Shown here: in pieces, positions 4,820-7,265 of the stretch
Layout: the number at the start of each line of letters is the position of its first letter
Position numbering within the stretch: the stretch's first letter is position 1
NCBI GenBank assembly: GCA_003505905.1
Contig: DNXM01000114.1
Location: 1 to 7,265 of the forward strand
DNA from: Oscillospiraceae bacterium
Lineage (GTDB): Bacteria > Bacillota > Clostridia > Oscillospirales > Acutalibacteraceae
Length of the DNA: 7,265 bases
Direction: 5' to 3'
Position numbers and translations under genes: made by a program
The notes under the pieces: generated by a model
Database searches by the model: none
Told to the model about the DNA's origin: nothing
Seen by the model: the letters and a program-made list of their open reading frames with translations, nothing else

Positions 4820-5635
4820 TTAACCCCGATTTCTGAAAAAACTGTCTGCCATAACGGCACTGCGCTTTGCCTGCGGCACATCGTGTACCCGCAAGATATC
4901 CGCACCGCCTCGGATGCAGGCAGTGTCGGCAACGAGCGTGCCGAGAAAGCTATCTTCGCAAAGTGCAGTCACTCGCTTGCGGGATAAAGCGGCGAGCATG
5001 GCACAGCCGAAACCGTTCAGCTCGGAAAAACGGCGAAGAATTTCAAGGTCGTTTTCTCGGCTTTTGCCAAAGCCGATACCCGGGTCAAAGCACAGCCGGT
5101 TCTTTTCCAGTCCGACCGATTCGGCTTGCGAAAGGGCTTGTCCGAAAAAACGGTTAATGTCGCAGATAACGCCGTCGGAATAATCGGCGGTTTCACTGCT
5201 CTTTTTTTCGCCTGTGTGCATGATAATCCAGCCACAGCCTGTTTCGGCGGCAATTTCGGCAAACGCAGGGCTTGCCAAGCCGCTGACATCGTTGAGAATG
5301 TCCGCACCGTTTTCGGCGGCAAGTCGAGCAACCTCGGGGAAGTAGGTGTCCACGCTCAACGGAACATCGACCGCCTGCCGAATGGCACGAAGCGGCTCGA
5401 TTAAGCGCTCCGCCTCCTCTTCGGCGGTGATGGGGACACTTTTCGGCGCAGTGGATTGTGCGCCCAAATCAAGCACATCAACGCCGTTTTGCACCATGGC
5501 AACGGCTCGTGCGACGGCATCCTCGGCGCTTGTGCGACTCTCGGCAAAAAAAGAATCGGGCGTGAGGTTCATTATGCCCATGATATAAGTCTTTTGCCCA
5601 AGGGGCATGGTATATCGTTTTGTTTTGAAGGTCAT
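4820..5635 (-). CDS. folP: Dihydropteroate synthase with variant loop 2
   Basis: FolP joins 6-hydroxymethyl-dihydropterin pyrophosphate to p-aminobenzoate and is the sulfonamide target. The 271-residue TIM-barrel protein shows IMGIMNLTPDSFF (18-30, loop 1), DLGAQSTAP (56-64, loop 2), PLSVDTY (92-98), ILNDVSG (113-119), DPGIGFGK (184-191), ALSRKR (216-221, with K220 for the E. coli SRK lysine) and RVHDV (249-253). Loop 2 usually reads STRPG; here it is STAPK, so the conserved arginine (E. coli R63) is alanine at the same number. The other pterin and phosphate residues look intact, so it is probably active. ATG 5635 is chosen because AGGA (5646-5643) precedes it by 7 nt and it begins 1 bp after the folE stop. 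An upstream TTG at 5650 would overlap folE and has no advantage. Confidence 0.94.
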   Translation of the reverse strand: MTFKTKRYTMPLGQKTYIMGIMNLTPDSFFAESRTSAEDAVARAVAMVQNGVDVLDLGAQSTAPKSVPITAEEEAERLIEPLRAIRQAVDVPLSVDTYFPEVARLAAENGADILNDVSGLASPAFAEIAAETGCGWIIMHTGEKKSSETADYSDGVICDINRFFGQALSQAESVGLEKNRLCFDPGIGFGKSRENDLEILRRFSELNGFGCAMLAALSRKRVTALCEDSFLGTLVADTACIRGGADILRVHDVPQAKRSAVMADSFFRNRG

Positions 5636-5636
5636 A

Positions 5637-6197
5637 TTATTTTCCTGCAAGTAAGGTCATGGTTTCGGCTCGGGTTCGTGCATCACTTTTCATACAGCCA
5701 CGCAAAGCGGAGGTACGGGTCTGTGCGCCCGAGGCTCTTGCGCCGCGCATGGTCATGCAAAGGTGCTCGGCTTCAATCACAACCGCCAAGCCCTTGGGCT
5801 GTAAATTTTCTTCCAAAAAGTCGGCAACCTGCGCAGTCAAACGCTCTTGCAGCTGGGGCTTTTTGGCAAAGCAGTTGACAATGCGGGCAAGCTTTGACAG
5901 CCCGATAACCTTGCCGTTGCCGGGAATATAGGCGATGTGTGCCTTGCCGAAAAACGGTATTAAATGATGCTCGCAAACCGAGTAAATCGGAATATCCCGA
6001 ACAACAACCATTTCATCGTTGTTGTCCTCGTTGAACACCTTCAAATATTTTTTCGGGTCGTCTTCCATGCCGGCAAAAATTTCTTCGTACATTCGTGCCA
6101 CTCTTGCCGGTGTTTCCACCAAGCCTTCACGGTCGGGGTCTTCACCGATGGCGAGCAACAGTTCACGCACGGCTTTTTCAATGCGTTCCTTATCCAT
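5637..6197 (-). CDS. folE: GTP cyclohydrolase I, zinc type (GCYH-IA)
   Basis: FolE opens GTP to 7,8-dihydroneopterin triphosphate, the first step of folate synthesis. The 186-residue protein has [14 protein letters not shown] (28-41), [20 protein letters not shown] (73-92), [10 protein letters not shown] (98-107) and [11 protein letters not shown] (142-152). Zinc ligands C75, H78 and C147 match E. coli C110, H113 and C181, and neighbouring H77 and H145 are present. This marks the classic zinc-dependent type rather than FolE2. AAAGGA (6208-6203) precedes the ATG closely and overlaps the end of the upstream transglutaminase-like gene, whose stop is only 2 bp away, so the two are likely co-translated. 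No riboswitch is visible because there is no leader between these genes. Confidence 0.97.
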   Translation of the reverse strand: MDKERIEKAVRELLLAIGEDPDREGLVETPARVARMYEEIFAGMEDDPKKYLKVFNEDNNDEMVVVRDIPIYSVCEHHLIPFFGKAHIAYIPGNGKVIGLSKLARIVNCFAKKPQLQERLTAQVADFLEENLQPKGLAVVIEAEHLCMTMRGARASGAQTRTSALRGCMKSDARTRAETMTLLAGK

Positions 6198-6199
6198 GG

Positions 6200-7265
6200 T
6201 TATCCTTTCTTTTCGGAAAACGTGACGGTAATCCGATTGTCAAAATCATCCACCGAATAGAAAACAGAATCGGTGGTCAGCCTGTTATTCAGTGATAAGT
6301 TCGCCAAGGTGAGCGAACGGTAGATTTTTTGGTTGTCGATGAGCAGATGAACCGCAGACTGACAAAGCTTGTCACTTGCACACCGAAATTCAATGCGGTC
6401 TTGTCCGCTTTGAGCGGCAACCACAATCAAATCGGCAACAAATTGCACGGTGTCTTCGGTTTCATCGGTCAAGTAGGCATTGTTCACCCGGTAATAATAA
6501 AGCGATTCGTCCTCACATGGGTAGGCAAAATCATAGCCGCTGTGTGTTCGGCTCAGCATGGCATCGGTTGCGTTAAAATAGCTGTGGGAGCAAACCGGTT
6601 CGCCGGTGTCGGTTATCGGGTCATCCCAAGTCGGGTCAACATGATACCATTTTTCGTCAATTTGAACGGCGTTCCACATATGGTCAGTGGTTTTGCCGTT
6701 TTCTTCTCGGGTTCTGCCGGTCAACAGCACGTTTTCCAAGCCGACGGCATCGAGCAGCATTTTATAAGCCTTGGCGTAGCCCGAACAAATGGCGGTGCGG
6801 CGAATGAAAAAACCGACAGGATTCGTGCTGTCCGAATCGGGGGATTCGCTTGCATCATATTGACAGTTTGTTACCAAATAGTCGTGCAGGAACAGCTCCT
6901 TTTCATAGATGCTTTCCACAGGCACTTGTGCAATCGCTTTTTGAATTTCGGTTTCCACTTGGGTACGCAGCGACTCATATTCGCTTTGTGTGCAGATGTA
7001 ATGCGGCACAATAGCGTGGTGTTTTCCGCTTGATTGCAGTACAAACGAATCGTACATGAACAAAATCGGATGATCCCGTGAAACGGAGTTGACCACATGA
7101 GCCAGCTGATTTTCGGTGAGCGCCGTGCATTCGATTTCGTCGGGAAAGGCTTCGATTTCGCTCACAACGGCGGCGTAAACGGCTTGCTCGGTTTCGTCGA
7201 GCCGTTGGTAGTAGTAGCCCGTTTCCCGAAAGCCCTCGGGGGCGGTTTGCGGTTCGGGCTTATCG
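6200..7265 (-). CDS. Transglutaminase-like (papain-fold) protein, 5' end beyond the window
   Basis: The visible 354 residues run to the right edge without a stop or a clear start, so the N-terminus, including any signal peptide, is missing. The visible part opens with [17 protein letters not shown] (~17-33), a helical region commonly seen before such domains. The core reads [16 protein letters not shown] (~122-137), [11 protein letters not shown] (~157-167, C160), DHMWNAVQI (~194-202, H195) and [11 protein letters not shown] (~206-216, D210). This gives the Cys-His-Asp triad of the Transglut_core fold in correct order. A beta-rich C-terminal region (~250-354) is not recognised. Related proteins are often surface or cell-wall proteins; that is inference here. 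It ends 2 bp before folE and shares its reading direction, so it is in the operon. Whether it is a protease, cross-linker or neither cannot be told. Confidence 0.87.
   Translation of the reverse strand, partial: DKPEPQTAPEGFRETGYYYQRLDETEQAVYAAVVSEIEAFPDEIECTALTENQLAHVVNSVSRDHPILFMYDSFVLQSSGKHHAIVPHYICTQSEYESLRTQVETEIQKAIAQVPVESIYEKELFLHDYLVTNCQYDASESPDSDSTNPVGFFIRRTAICSGYAKAYKMLLDAVGLENVLLTGRTREENGKTTDHMWNAVQIDEKWYHVDPTWDDPITDTGEPVCSHSYFNATDAMLSRTHSGYDFAYPCEDESLYYYRVNNAYLTDETEDTVQFVADLIVVAAQSGQDRIEFRCASDKLCQSAVHLLIDNQKIYRSLTLANLSLNNRLTTDSVFYSVDDFDNRITVTFSEKKG

Noticed and set aside
4820..5650. TTG at 5650 as the folP start
   Set aside because: ATG 5635 has a well-spaced AGGA and sits directly after the folE stop; the extra five residues are not typical of the family.
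6329..7033. Plus-strand open frame of 234 codons opposite the transglutaminase-like gene
   Set aside because: The minus strand holds the full Cys-His-Asp triad in order; the antisense frame shows no family features.
6200..7165. GTG at 7165 as the start of the transglutaminase-like gene
   Set aside because: The frame stays open to the right edge and the upstream residues ([14 protein letters not shown]) fit the family, so the true start is outside the window.

Overview
The window looks like chromosomal DNA of a Gram-positive Clostridia-type bacterium, possibly an Oscillospiraceae/Ruminococcaceae gut species. This is inferred from strong AGGAGG-type ribosome sites, near-consensus sigma-A promoters, a Thr-rich membrane-anchored protein with a DUF4474-like domain, and small proteins with acidic ends. 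No phage, IS element, CRISPR array, rRNA or tRNA was seen.

Layout from left to right. (1) Minus strand, 1-481: the N-terminal 160 residues of a class-III PLP aminotransferase related to glutamate-1-semialdehyde aminomutase, running off the left edge. It is served by a perfect TTGACA-17-TATAAT promoter and has a hairpin between its Shine-Dalgarno (SD) sequence and its start codon. (2) Minus strand, 626-1507: an OGG1-type 8-oxoguanine DNA glycosylase/lyase. (3) 1508-1797: a divergent intergenic region with a promoter for each direction and a cluster of DnaA-box-like 9-mers. (4) Plus strand, 1798-2505: three tightly packed small genes encoding a tail-anchored membrane protein, an acidic 60-residue protein and a small acidic lipoprotein. 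They end at a strong hairpin terminator shared with the convergent gene. (5) Minus strand, 2542-3753: a membrane-anchored, Thr-rich DUF4474-like protein with its own strong promoter. (6) Minus strand, 3957-7265: a compact operon, in transcription order transglutaminase-like protein (5' end beyond the right edge), folE, folP, folB, folK. Its gene junctions are 2 bp, 1 bp, 3 bp and a 4-bp overlap.

The fol genes cover GTP to dihydroneopterin triphosphate (FolE), dihydroneopterin to 6-hydroxymethyl-dihydropterin (FolB), its pyrophosphorylation (FolK) and condensation with p-aminobenzoate (FolP), so nearly the whole pterin branch of folate synthesis is present. The dephosphorylation step, folC and folA are not in the window.

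The least explained parts are the three-gene small-protein operon with its unusual promoter region, the hairpin-spaced start of the aminotransferase, the loss of a conserved loop-2 arginine in FolP, and the coupling of a transglutaminase-like gene to folate synthesis.
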